Shown piece by piece: positions 7,782-18,944 of a stretch of DNA of 64,000 nt. A program made the translations under genes and the position numbers. The stretch comes from Pediococcus claussenii ATCC BAA-344 (GTDB taxonomy: Bacteria; Bacillota; Bacilli; Lactobacillales; Lactobacillaceae). Every line of letters begins with the position of its first letter. Position 1 is the stretch's first letter. The stretch spans positions 496,001-560,000 of the forward strand of contig NC_016605.1 in the NCBI RefSeq assembly GCF_000237995.1. The letters are read 5' to 3'. Under the pieces are notes generated by a model. The model was given only the letters and a program-made list of their open reading frames with translations, had not been told where the DNA came from and searched no databases.

Positions 7782-8117
7782 ATGGCAACTAAATTAATAA
7801 TTGCAATTGTACAAGATAAGGATTCAAATCGTTTAAGTGATATATTTGTTGATAATAATATTCGTGCTACTAAGTTATCCACAACAGGTGGCTTTTTACA
7901 ATCAGGTAATACTACCTTTATGATTGGAATTGAAGAAGAGCGAGTTGATGATGCTTTAGCCCTGATCAAGGATGCAAGTCATGCTCGAGACGAATTCATG
8001 ACACCTCCGGTTAATATGGATGTTAGTATGGAGGGGACAACTGCTTTTCCTGTTAAGGTTCAGGTTGGGGGAGCAACAGTGTTTGTGTTGCCTGTTGATA
8101 AATTCACACATTTTTAG
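7782..8117 (+). CDS. darA: Cyclic di-AMP receptor of the DarA/PstA (YaaQ) family
   Basis: PII-like trimeric protein that binds cyclic di-AMP; its downstream output is not settled in most species. The 111-residue protein has the family hallmarks: MATKLIIAIVQDKDSNRLSD at the start, ATKLSTTGGFLQSGNTTFMIG (about 30-50, ligand-binding loop), and the C-terminal VGGATVFVLPVDKFTHF. Sits between tmk and holB as in Bacillus, though yaaR, which follows it there, is missing. Confidence 0.95.
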   Translation: MATKLIIAIVQDKDSNRLSDIFVDNNIRATKLSTTGGFLQSGNTTFMIGIEEERVDDALALIKDASHARDEFMTPPVNMDVSMEGTTAFPVKVQVGGATVFVLPVDKFTHF

Positions 8118-8135
8118 AAAGTAGAAGAAGATATT

Positions 8136-9116
8136 TTGAAGGCAGAAGAACTCCAACCGATTATTGTTGATCGATTTCAGCGGATTATTGAAAAAAAGCA
8201 GTTGGCGCATGCCTACCTATTAACTGGGAATACAGGTGTTGGTAAACAGGAGGTCGCAGAATGGATTGCAATGCGTCTTTTTTGCAACAATTTGCAAAAC
8301 GGACGTCCCTGTGGAAAATGCTTTGAGTGCCAGCGAATTCTAAATAAAGAGCATCCAGATGTTGTTGAGGTTGCACCTGATGGTCAAACGATTAAAGTTG
8401 ATCAAGTTCGATTCTTGAAGTCTGAATTTTCTAAGAGTGGTGTTGAGGGAACTCAAAAGGTTTTCATCATTTTGGATGCAAATAAAATGACAACAAGTGC
8501 ATCTAATAGCCTTTTGAAGTTTATAGAGGAACCAACTGGAAACGTTTTTGCCTTTTTACTAACTGAGAATCGTAATTTAATGCTACCAACAATTATTTCG
8601 AGAACTGAAGTAATTGAATTAAATCCGCTTTCAAACGAGACAATAAAAGTGGAATTTGCAAAATTAGGTGCATCTGATGCGGTTGTTAATGTTTTGTCTG
8701 AACTGACAAATAGTAATGATGAGGCAAAGATCTTAATCGAAGATGAATGGATTGAAAACGCTGTTACAAGAGTATATCGGTGGTTTACTTTGGTAACTAG
8801 AGGTGATATGGAGGCCTTCGTTGAGGTCCAAACCAGATTAGTCATGCTTGGAATGGATAGGTTCCACCAAGATACAATACTAAGCCTAATGATATTATAT
8901 GGGCGTGATTTAATGCGAATAAAGGCGGGAGAGCAAGAAAGTGTTTTTAGACAGTATCAGTCTGAAATTGAAGAAATAGCAAAAGGGCAAACATTGGCAA
9001 CCTGTTTGCAGGCAATGGATATATTGTTGCTGATGCCTAATAAATTACAAAGTAATATAGGTTTTCAAACAATATTGGAAACGGCTACGATAAACCTGTG
9101 CCAGGCCTTTAAATAA
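8136..9116 (+). CDS. holB: DNA polymerase III subunit delta'
   Basis: Clamp-loader subunit that pairs with DnaX and HolA. The protein of 326 residues has a modified P-loop GNTGVGKQE (about 29-37), a cysteine cluster CNNLQNGRPCGKCFEC near 50-66, a helical LKFIEEPTGN stretch and the sensor IISRTEVI. It begins with TTG, with only a weak purine-rich ribosome binding site, and no better in-frame start is seen. The ricT gene that follows holB in Bacillus is absent and yabA comes next. Confidence 0.95.
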   Translation: MKAEELQPIIVDRFQRIIEKKQLAHAYLLTGNTGVGKQEVAEWIAMRLFCNNLQNGRPCGKCFECQRILNKEHPDVVEVAPDGQTIKVDQVRFLKSEFSKSGVEGTQKVFIILDANKMTTSASNSLLKFIEEPTGNVFAFLLTENRNLMLPTIISRTEVIELNPLSNETIKVEFAKLGASDAVVNVLSELTNSNDEAKILIEDEWIENAVTRVYRWFTLVTRGDMEAFVEVQTRLVMLGMDRFHQDTILSLMILYGRDLMRIKAGEQESVFRQYQSEIEEIAKGQTLATCLQAMDILLLMPNKLQSNIGFQTILETATINLCQAFK

Positions 9117-9129
9117 AGGAGGAAGTAAT

Positions 9130-9474
9130 TTGGATAAGCAAAAATTATTTGAAAAAATCAGTCAATTAACATCAGCAACCGAAGAACATTTATCCGAATT
9201 GCGAAGTCTACAGGAAGAAATGGTTGAGGTCCTGGAAGAAAATGCCGAATTAGAGATCGAAAACCAAAATTTGCGAGAAGAACTGGGTAAGAGAATTTCT
9301 AAAAAAACATTGAAAAAGCACGGAAGTACTGAACATGGATTATCAAAATCAAGAAAGAATTTAGAAAAACTGTACTCGGGCGGATATCATGTTTGTAACG
9401 AGTGGTTTGGAAAACGTCGTCCTGAAAATGAAGAGTGTGCCTTTTGTGTCACCATCATTTATGGGGATCGCTAG
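9130..9474 (+). CDS. yabA: Replication initiation control protein YabA
   Basis: Negative regulator of DnaA-driven initiation that bridges DnaA and the DnaN clamp. The 114-residue protein has an N-terminal leucine-zipper-like coiled coil (about 1-60) and a C-terminal zinc module with HVCNEWFG and ECAFC. TTG start with AAAGGAGGAA upstream. Its last bases lie a few nucleotides from the rsmI start, so it is cotranscribed. Confidence 0.93.
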   Translation: MDKQKLFEKISQLTSATEEHLSELRSLQEEMVEVLEENAELEIENQNLREELGKRISKKTLKKHGSTEHGLSKSRKNLEKLYSGGYHVCNEWFGKRRPENEECAFCVTIIYGDR

Positions 9475-9482
9475 GAGAGAGT

Positions 9483-10355
9483 ATGTTATCACAGAAAAGT
9501 TTTCAGGAGCATCAAGATGGTACGCTGTATTTGGTTCCAACACCAATTGGTAATTTAGCTGATATGACGTTTCGGTCGGTTGAGGTTCTAAAGGAAGTTG
9601 AGTTAATTCTTGCAGAGGATACTAGAAATACACAAAAACTTCTTAACCACTTTGAAATTAAAACTAAACAATTGAGTTTCCATGAATTTAGTTCTGAAAA
9701 AAGAATACCTGAAGTAATTGAAAAGCTTAAAAATGGCATCAACATTGCGCAAGTTTCTGACGCAGGAATGCCCTCAATTAGTGATCCAGGACATGATTTG
9801 GTGATGGCAGCGATTGATGTTGATATACCGGTTGTTCCATTACCAGGAGCTAGTGCAGGTATTACAGCTTTGATAGCTTCTGGAATTGATCCACAACCAT
9901 TTGAATTTTATGGTTTTCTCCCAAGAAAAACAAAAGAACAAAAAGAAGTTTTAAAAAAAATATCTGATGTGAATCACACCCTAATTTTTTATGAAGCACC
10001 ACATCGTTTAGCAAAAACAATTCAGAATTTTAAAGAAACTTTTGATGATGATCGAAAAATTACACTTGCTCGCGAACTCACGAAACGCTATGAAGAATTT
10101 GTAAGAGGAACTATTGGTGAAGTGTTTGAATGGACCCAAAACAATGAGATTCGGGGAGAATTTGTAATTATCCTTGAAAAAAGTGGGGAGGATCTGATTG
10201 AAAGGAATGCTGATCTAGAATTACCAATTAGAGATCATGTTCAAAAAATTATTGATGAAGAGGATATAAAACCCAATCAAGCGATAAAAAAGGTTGCAAA
10301 GCTACGTGGCATGGTAAAGCAAGATGTTTACAATATTTTTCATGAACTAGGTTAA
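9483..10355 (+). CDS. rsmI: 16S rRNA 2'-O-methyltransferase (C1402) RsmI
   Basis: SAM-dependent methyltransferase that 2'-O-methylates C1402 in the decoding centre. The protein of 290 residues has LYLVPTPIGNLADMTFR near the start, AEDTRNTQKLL, VSDAGMPSISDPG and VPLPGASAG, the tetrapyrrole-methylase-fold motifs of the family. A longer in-frame start at 9435 would overlap yabA and is rejected: AGGAGAGAG lies just before the ATG at 9483. Last gene of the tmk operon. Confidence 0.96.
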   Translation: MLSQKSFQEHQDGTLYLVPTPIGNLADMTFRSVEVLKEVELILAEDTRNTQKLLNHFEIKTKQLSFHEFSSEKRIPEVIEKLKNGINIAQVSDAGMPSISDPGHDLVMAAIDVDIPVVPLPGASAGITALIASGIDPQPFEFYGFLPRKTKEQKEVLKKISDVNHTLIFYEAPHRLAKTIQNFKETFDDDRKITLARELTKRYEEFVRGTIGEVFEWTQNNEIRGEFVIILEKSGEDLIERNADLELPIRDHVQKIIDEEDIKPNQAIKKVAKLRGMVKQDVYNIFHELG

Positions 10356-10373
10356 GGAGATTAGGTATTACAA

Positions 10374-11126
10374 ATGGCAGGGAAAAATTTTTCAGAAAAA
10401 CATCGTATTTTATATTATGAGGGAGATCAGAATGCACATGTAACTCTTCCCATGTTAGTAAATATGATGGTTTTAGCTTCTGAGGATCAAAGCGAATTAT
10501 TGGGCGTTGGTCCTAAGAAGATGAGTACAACGGGATTAGGTTGGGTTGTTACTCAATATCAAATAAAAATAAAAAAAATGCCTAAGATTAATGAAGAAGT
10601 GACCATTTCGACCGAAGCCATTAATCATAATGCGTACTTTTGTCAGCGTGATTTTTGGATTAGTGATAAAGAAGGCAATGAATTAGTTCACGCAACTTCG
10701 ATTTTTGTAATGATGGATCTCCAAAAACGTAAAATGCAAAAATTGATCCCAGAGATCTTGGAACCATACGAATCTGAAGAAGTTAAACAAATTATTCGTT
10801 TACCAAAGATTATTGAGCCTGAGGATGGGGAAAAATTATCCCATCAATATTCGGTCCGTTATTTAGATATTGATCAAAATCGACATGTGAATAATTCCAG
10901 ATACTTTGAATGGATGATCAATACGCTGGATGATGAGGTATTGACTAATAATTTTCCAAGTGAAGTTAATGTTCGTTATCATGTGGAAGTTCAACCGGGA
11001 GCAATGATTAACAGTAAAGCAATCAGGTCTGGATCTCAGGGAGATTTTAGAACTAATCATAAGATTTTTGTGGACGATACTCTTTGTACAGAGGCAAATA
11101 TTGAGTGGCAATCATATTTAGAGTAA
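10374..11126 (+). CDS. Acyl-ACP thioesterase (FatA/FatB-like)
   Basis: Predicted to release fatty acids from acyl carrier protein. The 250-residue protein has two hot-dog domains as in plant-type FatA/FatB: the first includes GLGWVVTQYQIKIKKMP, the second the HVNNSRYFEWM segment (about 166-176) whose Asn-His-Cys/Glu region forms the active site in the family. Such genes are common singletons in lactobacilli and clostridia. It lies 18 bp after rsmI and 54 bp before galE. Substrate chain length cannot be read from the sequence. Confidence 0.9.
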   Translation: MAGKNFSEKHRILYYEGDQNAHVTLPMLVNMMVLASEDQSELLGVGPKKMSTTGLGWVVTQYQIKIKKMPKINEEVTISTEAINHNAYFCQRDFWISDKEGNELVHATSIFVMMDLQKRKMQKLIPEILEPYESEEVKQIIRLPKIIEPEDGEKLSHQYSVRYLDIDQNRHVNNSRYFEWMINTLDDEVLTNNFPSEVNVRYHVEVQPGAMINSKAIRSGSQGDFRTNHKIFVDDTLCTEANIEWQSYLE

Positions 11127-11180
11127 AATACGGTAAAGAGTTATTTCATTGAATAATAAGCAAAATAATTGGAGGTAATT

Positions 11181-12176
11181 ATGAGTATTCTAGTGATCGG
11201 TGGAGCTGGTTATATTGGCTCTCATATGGTGAAACGACTGGTAGAAAATGACGAAGAAGTGGTTGTTGCTGATGATTTATCAAGAGGACATCGAGCAGCT
11301 ATCAATGATAAAGCCAAGTTTTATAAGGGTGACATAAGAGATAGATCATTTTTGGACGGGCTTTTTGAAAAAGAAGCAATTGATACAGTTGTCCACTTCG
11401 CTGCTTATTCGATTGTCCCGGAATCAATGGAAAAACCCCTGAAGTATTTTGACAATAATGTTGGTGGCATGATTACTTTGCTTGAAGCAATGCGTGATCA
11501 TGATGTAAAACGGATTATTTTTTCATCAACTGCTGCAACTTATGGTGTCCCAGAAAAGTCTCCAATTTCAGAAGTTGACGCTACTAAACCGATTAATCCC
11601 TACGGTGAAAGTAAGTTAATGATGGAAAAGATCATTCATTGGGCGGATGAAGCGTACGGAATTAAATTTGTTGCCTTGCGATACTTTAATGTTGCCGGAG
11701 CTGATCCAGATGGCTCAATTGGGGAAGATCATGGACCAGAGACACATTTAGTACCAATTATTTTACAAGTAGCCCTTGGTACGCGCGAGAAGTTGCAAAT
11801 TTATGGAAATGATTATAATACGCCTGATGGAACCAATGTACGAGACTATGTTCATGTTCTTGATTTGGCAGATGCTCATATTCTTGCAATTAAGTATCTA
11901 AAAGATGGAAATAGCAGTGATGTTTTTAATCTTGGTTCATCGTCTGGTTTTTCTGTTCAAGAAATGTTAGAAGCGGCTCGTGAAGCAACCAACAAAGAAA
12001 TTCCTGCAGTTGTTGCACCAAGACGTGCAGGTGATCCGGATTCATTAATTGCTGATAGTTCAAAGGCTCGTTCAGTGTTAGGGTGGAATCCTAAGTATGA
12101 TGATGTTAAAGAAATTATCAAAACAGCTTGGAATTGGACTCAAAAGCATCCTAAAGGCTACGCTGATCGAAAATAA
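11181..12176 (+). CDS. galE: UDP-glucose 4-epimerase
   Basis: NAD-dependent short-chain epimerase that interconverts UDP-galactose and UDP-glucose (Leloir pathway and cell-wall sugar supply). The protein of 331 residues has the Rossmann motif GGAGYIG at 7-13, the catalytic pair Y141/K145 in [17 protein letters not shown] and a conserved DYVHV segment. The ATG at 11181 is chosen because TTGGAGG lies 6 nt before it; an earlier in-frame ATG at 11169 falls upstream of that site. No gal operon neighbours are present. Confidence 0.96.
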   Translation: MSILVIGGAGYIGSHMVKRLVENDEEVVVADDLSRGHRAAINDKAKFYKGDIRDRSFLDGLFEKEAIDTVVHFAAYSIVPESMEKPLKYFDNNVGGMITLLEAMRDHDVKRIIFSSTAATYGVPEKSPISEVDATKPINPYGESKLMMEKIIHWADEAYGIKFVALRYFNVAGADPDGSIGEDHGPETHLVPIILQVALGTREKLQIYGNDYNTPDGTNVRDYVHVLDLADAHILAIKYLKDGNSSDVFNLGSSSGFSVQEMLEAAREATNKEIPAVVAPRRAGDPDSLIADSSKARSVLGWNPKYDDVKEIIKTAWNWTQKHPKGYADRK

Positions 12177-12187
12177 TTCAAATTAAA

Positions 12188-12305
12188 GAGCGAGACATAA
12201 GTCGAAAAATGACAAGCATTAGGAATAAGGGCCAAATGATGATGTGATATCATCGTTTGGCCCTTATGTTTAAGCGGAATCTGTTGACTTATTTCTCGCA
12301 TTTTT
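12188..12305. repeat. Structured intergenic repeat, copy 1
   Basis: Outer arms GCGAGACATAAGTC (12190-12203) and GACTTATTTCTCGC (12286-12299) pair except for one base and are followed by TTTTT. Inside is a 19-bp stem (12225-12243 with 12249-12267, one G-U, 5-nt loop). A second element with matching outer arms lies at 37277-37419. It may serve as the galE terminator. Confidence 0.75.
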
Positions 12306-12471
12306 ACTATTTAGTTCGGAAATTAAATTTAGATCGCAGTCATATTTCATTCCCTTTTTAAAAATATTTAAAAAAATTAATGTACTTTATTCAATCAATA
12401 TTGTTTAAATCTAAATAGTATGAAGCAATGGATTTTATGGTAATATGAAGTGATGAATTGGAGAGTGAACA

Positions 12472-13200
12472 ATGAAGATTTTAGCATTTGATACCTCAAA
12501 CCAAGCTTTATCGGTTGCCTTACTTGAGGATCAGAACTTATTGAGTATGCAGACAACAAATATTAAGCGAAACCACAGCGTACAGTTAATGCCGGTTATT
12601 GACCATGTGCTAAAAAGCGCTAGTGTCGATATTCAAAGTATCGGTCGAATTGTGGTGGCAGAAGGCCCTGGATCCTATACTGGGCTGAGAATTGCGGTAA
12701 CGACTGCTAAAACGTTAGCAGAAACGATCGATGCAGAGTTGGTTGGTATTTCGAGCCTTGAAATGTTAGTTTTGAATGCGCCTGTTGATGGCATTGTGGT
12801 TCCATTCTTTGACGCACGACAAAAAAATGTTTTCGCGGGTGTCTATGAAAAGAGCGGGGAGAAGCTTAAAACTATTCAAGCAGATCAGCATATCGCAATG
12901 AAAGATCTCCTACATTTTCTAAATGGTTTAGGTAAATCAGTTTACTTTATTTCGACTGATTTTGATAAATTCCAATTGGAGATTGAAGACACTTTAAAAG
13001 TAATTGCGGAACATTCTAACCGCTTAAACAATTTGCCGAATGCCTTTGCTTTAGGACTATTAGGATTTCAAAAGCAAGAATTAGAAAATGTATTTAGTTT
13101 TATTCCCAACTACCTTAGAAAAACTGAGGCAGAGAGAACATGGGAGACAAGTCATCCACAGGAGCTGAAAAAAGAATCGTATGTTAAACGAATGGATTAA
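12472..13200 (+). CDS. tsaB: tRNA threonylcarbamoyladenosine biosynthesis protein TsaB
   Basis: Scaffold subunit that pairs with TsaD and TsaE to make t6A37 in ANN-decoding tRNAs. The 242-residue ASKHA-fold protein has LAFDTSNQALSVAL at the start and GPGSYTGLRIAVTTAKTLAE near 66-85, both diagnostic. GGAGAG precedes the ATG. First of a tight cluster tsaB-rimI-tsaD-(beta-lactamase-like); it overlaps rimI by 20 bases. Confidence 0.95.
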   Translation: MKILAFDTSNQALSVALLEDQNLLSMQTTNIKRNHSVQLMPVIDHVLKSASVDIQSIGRIVVAEGPGSYTGLRIAVTTAKTLAETIDAELVGISSLEMLVLNAPVDGIVVPFFDARQKNVFAGVYEKSGEKLKTIQADQHIAMKDLLHFLNGLGKSVYFISTDFDKFQLEIEDTLKVIAEHSNRLNNLPNAFALGLLGFQKQELENVFSFIPNYLRKTEAERTWETSHPQELKKESYVKRMD

Positions 13201-13777
13201 GTGGGTTAAATCAAATTTCTTCAATCGAACTGGAAGGTTACGGGAAGAAGCTTTTGAAATCAAACGTCACAATGTGAATATTGAAAAGGAACCATATTTT
13301 GTAGCACAAGCAATGTTTACCGATATCCCAGAAATTTTAGAAGTTGAACGGACGGTTTATGATGGCCAAACACCGTGGGATCGTGCAGCGTTTGCAAATG
13401 AGTTACGACGCAAGTTTGACCGTCTGTATTTAGTTGTTAGAAAAAATGATCAACTAATTGCTTTTATTGGATCGTCATTTGATGATCGGACTAAGCGTGC
13501 CCACATAACCAATGTTGCAGTAGAACCTTCTTTTCAGCACCGCGGAATTGGTGCCTTTTTAATTGAAGCGATAATTAAAAAAGCACATCATGCACAATAC
13601 AAAACAGTCACATTAGAGGTACGAAAAAGTAATTTAAACGCACAAGCCCTCTATTTAAAAATTGGATTCGAAAAAACCGGAATTAAAGAGCGTTATTATT
13701 TTGGCGATCATGAGGACGCGATTGATATGTCCTTAAACTTACAAAAATGGCGAGGAGGATACGATGGTGATAGGTAG
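13181..13777 (+). CDS. rimI: Ribosomal-protein-alanine N-acetyltransferase RimI (GNAT family)
   Basis: GNAT acetyltransferase that in the known cases acetylates the N-terminal alanine of ribosomal protein S18. The acetyl-CoA loop [17 protein letters not shown] is near residues 115-131, followed by [25 protein letters not shown], the classical RimI C-terminal block. At 198 residues it carries about 40 extra N-terminal residues compared with the Escherichia coli enzyme; the start at 13181 has a weak ribosome binding site, so a shorter protein is possible. Sits between tsaB and tsaD as in many Firmicutes. Confidence 0.92.
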   Translation: MLNEWIKWVKSNFFNRTGRLREEAFEIKRHNVNIEKEPYFVAQAMFTDIPEILEVERTVYDGQTPWDRAAFANELRRKFDRLYLVVRKNDQLIAFIGSSFDDRTKRAHITNVAVEPSFQHRGIGAFLIEAIIKKAHHAQYKTVTLEVRKSNLNAQALYLKIGFEKTGIKERYYFGDHEDAIDMSLNLQKWRGGYDGDR

Positions 13778-14804
13778 ATATATATTAGCTATTGAGTCTA
13801 GTTGTGATGAAACAAGTGTAGCAGTAGTACAGGATGGATCGGTTATTTTATCTAATATTATCGCCACGCAGATCAGCAGCCACCAGAGATTTGGTGGAGT
13901 TGTGCCGGAAGTGGCTAGTCGTCACCATATTGAGCAAATCACAATATGTATTAGTGCAGCTTTGCAGAAAGCAGAGATCAAAAAAGAAGATCTTGATGCT
14001 GTAGCCGTCACTTATGGTCCAGGATTGGTTGGAGCTTTGCTAGTCGGGGTGACAGCGGCTAAAGCATTTGCATATGCGAATAACTTACCGTTAATTCCAG
14101 TTAATCATATGGCTGGTCATATTTATGCAGCACGTTTTGTGAAGCCAATTGTTTTTCCATCTTTAGCACTGTTAGTTTCGGGTGGTCATACTGAGTTAGT
14201 ATATATGCCACGTGAGAATGAGTTTCAAATTATTGGAGAAACACGCGACGACGCTGCAGGTGAAGCCTACGATAAGATCGGTAGGGTAATGGGCCTGAAG
14301 TATCCGGCTGGGAAAGAAATTGATCAAATGGCGCATCATGGCCAGGATACATTTCATTTTCCAAGAGCCATGCAGAATGAAGAAAACTTTGATTTTAGTT
14401 TTAGCGGTTTGAAGAGTGCTTTTATTAATACGGTTCATAATGCGGAACAAGTAAACAAAACGCTGAATCATAACGATTTAGCTGCAAGTTTCCAACAAAG
14501 TGTTATCGATGTTATTGTTAAAAAAACTTTACGGGCTTGTGAGGAATTCGACATTCGACAATTGATTTTAGCTGGGGGGGTTGCAGCAAATCAAGGATTA
14601 CGCGAACGACTTAGTAGTGACATCCGCAACTCTTTTCCAACATTGGATCTTGTACTGGCTCCAATTGAACTTTGCGGAGATAACGGAGCAATGGTAGGAG
14701 CTGCAGGCTATGTAGCTTATCAGTACGGTGTGGTTAGTGACGACTTGACATTAAATGCAGAGCCGAGCCTAGAGTTTGAATGGGCGGAGCATGCTGAAAA
14801 ATAG
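13764..14804 (+). CDS. tsaD: tRNA N6-adenosine threonylcarbamoyltransferase TsaD
   Basis: Catalytic subunit that transfers the threonylcarbamoyl group to A37 of tRNA. The protein of 346 residues begins [15 protein letters not shown], has the metal-binding HMAGH (HxxxH) near 113-117, [26 protein letters not shown] and [13 protein letters not shown], all family motifs. GAGGAGG precedes the ATG, which overlaps the end of rimI. Usually essential. Confidence 0.97.
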   Translation: MVIGRYILAIESSCDETSVAVVQDGSVILSNIIATQISSHQRFGGVVPEVASRHHIEQITICISAALQKAEIKKEDLDAVAVTYGPGLVGALLVGVTAAKAFAYANNLPLIPVNHMAGHIYAARFVKPIVFPSLALLVSGGHTELVYMPRENEFQIIGETRDDAAGEAYDKIGRVMGLKYPAGKEIDQMAHHGQDTFHFPRAMQNEENFDFSFSGLKSAFINTVHNAEQVNKTLNHNDLAASFQQSVIDVIVKKTLRACEEFDIRQLILAGGVAANQGLRERLSSDIRNSFPTLDLVLAPIELCGDNGAMVGAAGYVAYQYGVVSDDLTLNAEPSLEFEWAEHAEK

Positions 14805-14813
14805 GAGAAAATT

Positions 14814-15791
14814 ATGACAGATAAACTTCATCAAATTCATCAAGCAGTTCAGACAGCAATTGATAATGGTGTTATTTTTGGGGCGTCGTATAGTTTGATT
14901 TCTCAAGAAGAGATCGAGATGCGTTTTGAAGGTGTTCAAGGTGATGATGAGTTAAATATTGCGTTGGATCCTTCAATGATCTACGATTTGGGCAGTTTGA
15001 CACAGAGTGTAGCCACTACTACTCGTATTTTTCAGTTACTTGCCATTCGAGAGATTGGTTTTCGGGATCCGGTTGTTAAATACTTACCAGGCTTCTCCCA
15101 TGCAGAAATTAATATCTGGCATTTGTTATCGCAACAAAGCGGTTTACCAGTACAAATTCCAAGTGCATCAAATATGACAGGACTTGAATTTGTAAATGTT
15201 TTATATGATATTGATCTCGATTTCAAACCAGGAGATCATGTCCAACATTCGCCGCTCAATATGATTCTACTGGGGTTGATTATTCGATCAACTGACGGTT
15301 CAATTGATCGAAGTGTTCAAGACCATATTTTATATCCCTTAGCTATGACTAACACTGGTTATAATTTAAATCGACCAAAAATTCGCTTTGTGCCAACTCG
15401 AAAAGACGCCAAAAGAGGGCAAATTCAAGGTCAAGTTGAAGACTACCAAGGATTAATTCTGAATGGTGAAAGTGGTTATTCCGGCTTGTTTTCAACATTG
15501 AACGATTTAACCGTCTTTGTTGAAATGATGTTGCAACGCGGTAATTATCAAGGTAAGGAAATATTGGATCCTCAGATTTTTACCCTTTTACAGAAGTTTG
15601 ATGAGGATGGACAGTCACTTGGCTGGCGGAGATCACGCTCAAATAAGGGACTGTTCTACATGCAAAGTCCGACCGGGGTGATTGCTTTTGATATTGCAAA
15701 ACGCCAAGGCTTGGTTTGTATGACAAGTTTTATCGAGGATGAAGAAGATCGTAAAAAGTTACTGAATGAAATTTTAAAAGTAGTTGAATAA
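14814..15791 (+). CDS. Beta-lactamase-fold protein (serine hydrolase family) lacking catalytic residues
   Basis: The 325-residue protein has the length and layout of the beta-lactamase/penicillin-binding-protein C-like hydrolases: YDLGSLTQSVATTT, WHLLSQQSGLP, GDHVQHSPLNMILLG, PLAMTNTGY, and SGYSGLFSTLNDL. All three catalytic motifs are altered: S-x-x-K reads SLTQ (Lys to Gln), the Tyr of Y-x-N reads His, and the usual HAG (KTG equivalent) reads YSG. No signal peptide is visible, so it is probably cytoplasmic. It follows tsaD after 9 bp and should be cotranscribed. Either a pseudoenzyme with a binding role or a decaying gene with an intact frame. Confidence 0.85.
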   Translation: MTDKLHQIHQAVQTAIDNGVIFGASYSLISQEEIEMRFEGVQGDDELNIALDPSMIYDLGSLTQSVATTTRIFQLLAIREIGFRDPVVKYLPGFSHAEINIWHLLSQQSGLPVQIPSASNMTGLEFVNVLYDIDLDFKPGDHVQHSPLNMILLGLIIRSTDGSIDRSVQDHILYPLAMTNTGYNLNRPKIRFVPTRKDAKRGQIQGQVEDYQGLILNGESGYSGLFSTLNDLTVFVEMMLQRGNYQGKEILDPQIFTLLQKFDEDGQSLGWRRSRSNKGLFYMQSPTGVIAFDIAKRQGLVCMTSFIEDEEDRKKLLNEILKVVE

Positions 15792-15860
15792 AAAAAACGC
15801 CTTAGGCTTATTTCTGAAACCATTTTAGTATGGCTCGGAATTAAGTTTAAGGCGTTTTTA
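15791..15860. terminator. Bidirectional terminator between the tsaBD cluster and the CPBP gene
   Basis: AAAACGCCTTA near 15794-15804 pairs with TAAGGCGTTTT near 15848-15858, with further TTA pairing inside, and A/T runs flank both sides. The two gene groups converge here. Confidence 0.75.
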
Positions 15861-15896
15861 TTTTAAATTGTGAAATGGAAAACTTTATAATATCTG

Positions 15897-16553
15897 TTAT
15901 TTCATAAATATTGCACTAATGGCAATTAAAGAATTCATTAGCATATGGGTAATCATCGATGTTTGAATACGCCCTGTTCGATTATACAGCCAACAAAAGA
16001 GCAATCCGATCGAAGCATAAAGTATTATGTGGCCGTCTGAATGCATGAATGCAAAAGCCAGGCTTGATATCAATGCGGTTATAACTAAACCAAGGTTAGT
16101 ATTATTCCACCCTAGAAGATTACTTAGATTACCAAACAAAACCTTTCTAAAGACTAATTCTTCCATGATTGGAGCGCCAATTGTGATTGCAAATATAAAG
16201 AATGAGTTGGTTTTAGCAAGTGTCAATAATGTTTGAGTATTCTGAGAAGTAGTGCTAGCTCCAGAAGCAATAGTAAGAAGATTGATTATAAATTGAAGAA
16301 GTAGAATTAAGCCAAGTCCGATTACACCCCAAAAAATAGCATTAATGAACGGCTTACGTCCATATTCTATTGAATTTAATTCGGTAGTTTGAAGAGCAAT
16401 CGTGGACAGTAGAACCGCGCCTAGTAAATAATCCAGAGTTTGGATGGGAATATAATATTTTCCAAGATTGAAAAAAGAAATTAAAATTGAGGGAAGAAAA
16501 AAGATAAAGAAATACGTAATTAAAATTAGAAGCGAGCTTTTTGAAAGTTTCAT
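15897..16553 (-). CDS. CPBP-family intramembrane metalloprotease
   Basis: Integral membrane protein of 218 residues with about six hydrophobic segments and the CPBP (Abi/CAAX-protease-like) motifs: EELVFRK (motif 1, Glu-Glu-x3-Arg) and FAFMH (motif 2), then a HxxxN-like C-terminal block. In lactic acid bacteria such proteins are linked to bacteriocin self-immunity or protein processing, but no bacteriocin genes are near here, so the substrate is unknown. It is transcribed towards the tsaBD cluster and divergently from groES. Confidence 0.88.
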   Translation of the reverse strand: MKLSKSSLLILITYFFIFFLPSILISFFNLGKYYIPIQTLDYLLGAVLLSTIALQTTELNSIEYGRKPFINAIFWGVIGLGLILLLQFIINLLTIASGASTTSQNTQTLLTLAKTNSFFIFAITIGAPIMEELVFRKVLFGNLSNLLGWNNTNLGLVITALISSLAFAFMHSDGHIILYASIGLLFCWLYNRTGRIQTSMITHMLMNSLIAISAIFMK

Positions 16554-16639
16554 ATTACATTAATCTCCTTTATTATGCATGTCAGTATAACATAGTAGAG
16601 GCTTACCGTGATAGTTTGGTTAATAATGGTCAAAAATAC

Positions 16640-16668
16640 TTGCATTCTGTTCTAATAATGATTATAGT
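16640..16668 (+). promoter_or_regulatory. Promoter of groES-groEL
   Basis: TTGCAT (16640-16645), 17-nt spacer, TATAGT (16663-16668). The CIRCE operator begins 11 nt after the -10, over the expected start site. Confidence 0.85.
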
Positions 16669-16679
16669 GGTCATTGTAG

Positions 16680-16706
16680 TTAGCACTTGAGGTGTTTGAG
16701 TGCTAA
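16680..16706 (+). promoter_or_regulatory. CIRCE operator (HrcA binding site)
   Basis: TTAGCACTT - 9 nt - GAGTGCTAA: the CIRCE inverted repeat with one departure from TTAGCACTC in the left arm. HrcA represses groESL here under normal growth; hrcA itself is not in the window. Confidence 0.95.
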
Positions 16707-16736
16707 AAATAAAAACTTAGTACTGGAGGGATTGAC

Positions 16737-18667
<1,931 letters not shown>

Positions 18668-18690
18668 GGATAAATAGATTTTAAATTATT

Positions 18691-18729
18691 AAGGACTGCG
18701 AATGGAATTTGCCATTTGTAGTCCTTTTT
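18691..18729 (+). terminator. Intrinsic terminator of groESL
   Basis: AAGGACTGCGAATGG (18691-18705) pairs with CCATTTGTAGTCCTT (two G-U or mismatch positions), followed by a T run. Confidence 0.85.
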
Positions 18730-18944
18730 GTATATTGAAATATATCTTAAGTGCACAAGTTAAACAGATTTGAGTTATTATGCATGTAGGAAGATTTTTA
18801 TAAGAAGAATGAAATAGAATTATTGTGATTATGAAAAGTAAGACCAAATGGGCTAGTCTGGAATGATTTAGAAAGTACTAGCTAATCATCACTAATTAGA
18901 GTAAAATTTCTATTGCATTATTATCTTAGAACGGAGATCAAGGA

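Noticed and set aside
9435-9482. Longer N-terminus for RsmI (start at 9435)
   Set aside because: It would overlap yabA in another frame, lacks a ribosome binding site and is not shared with the family; the ATG at 9483 has a good one.
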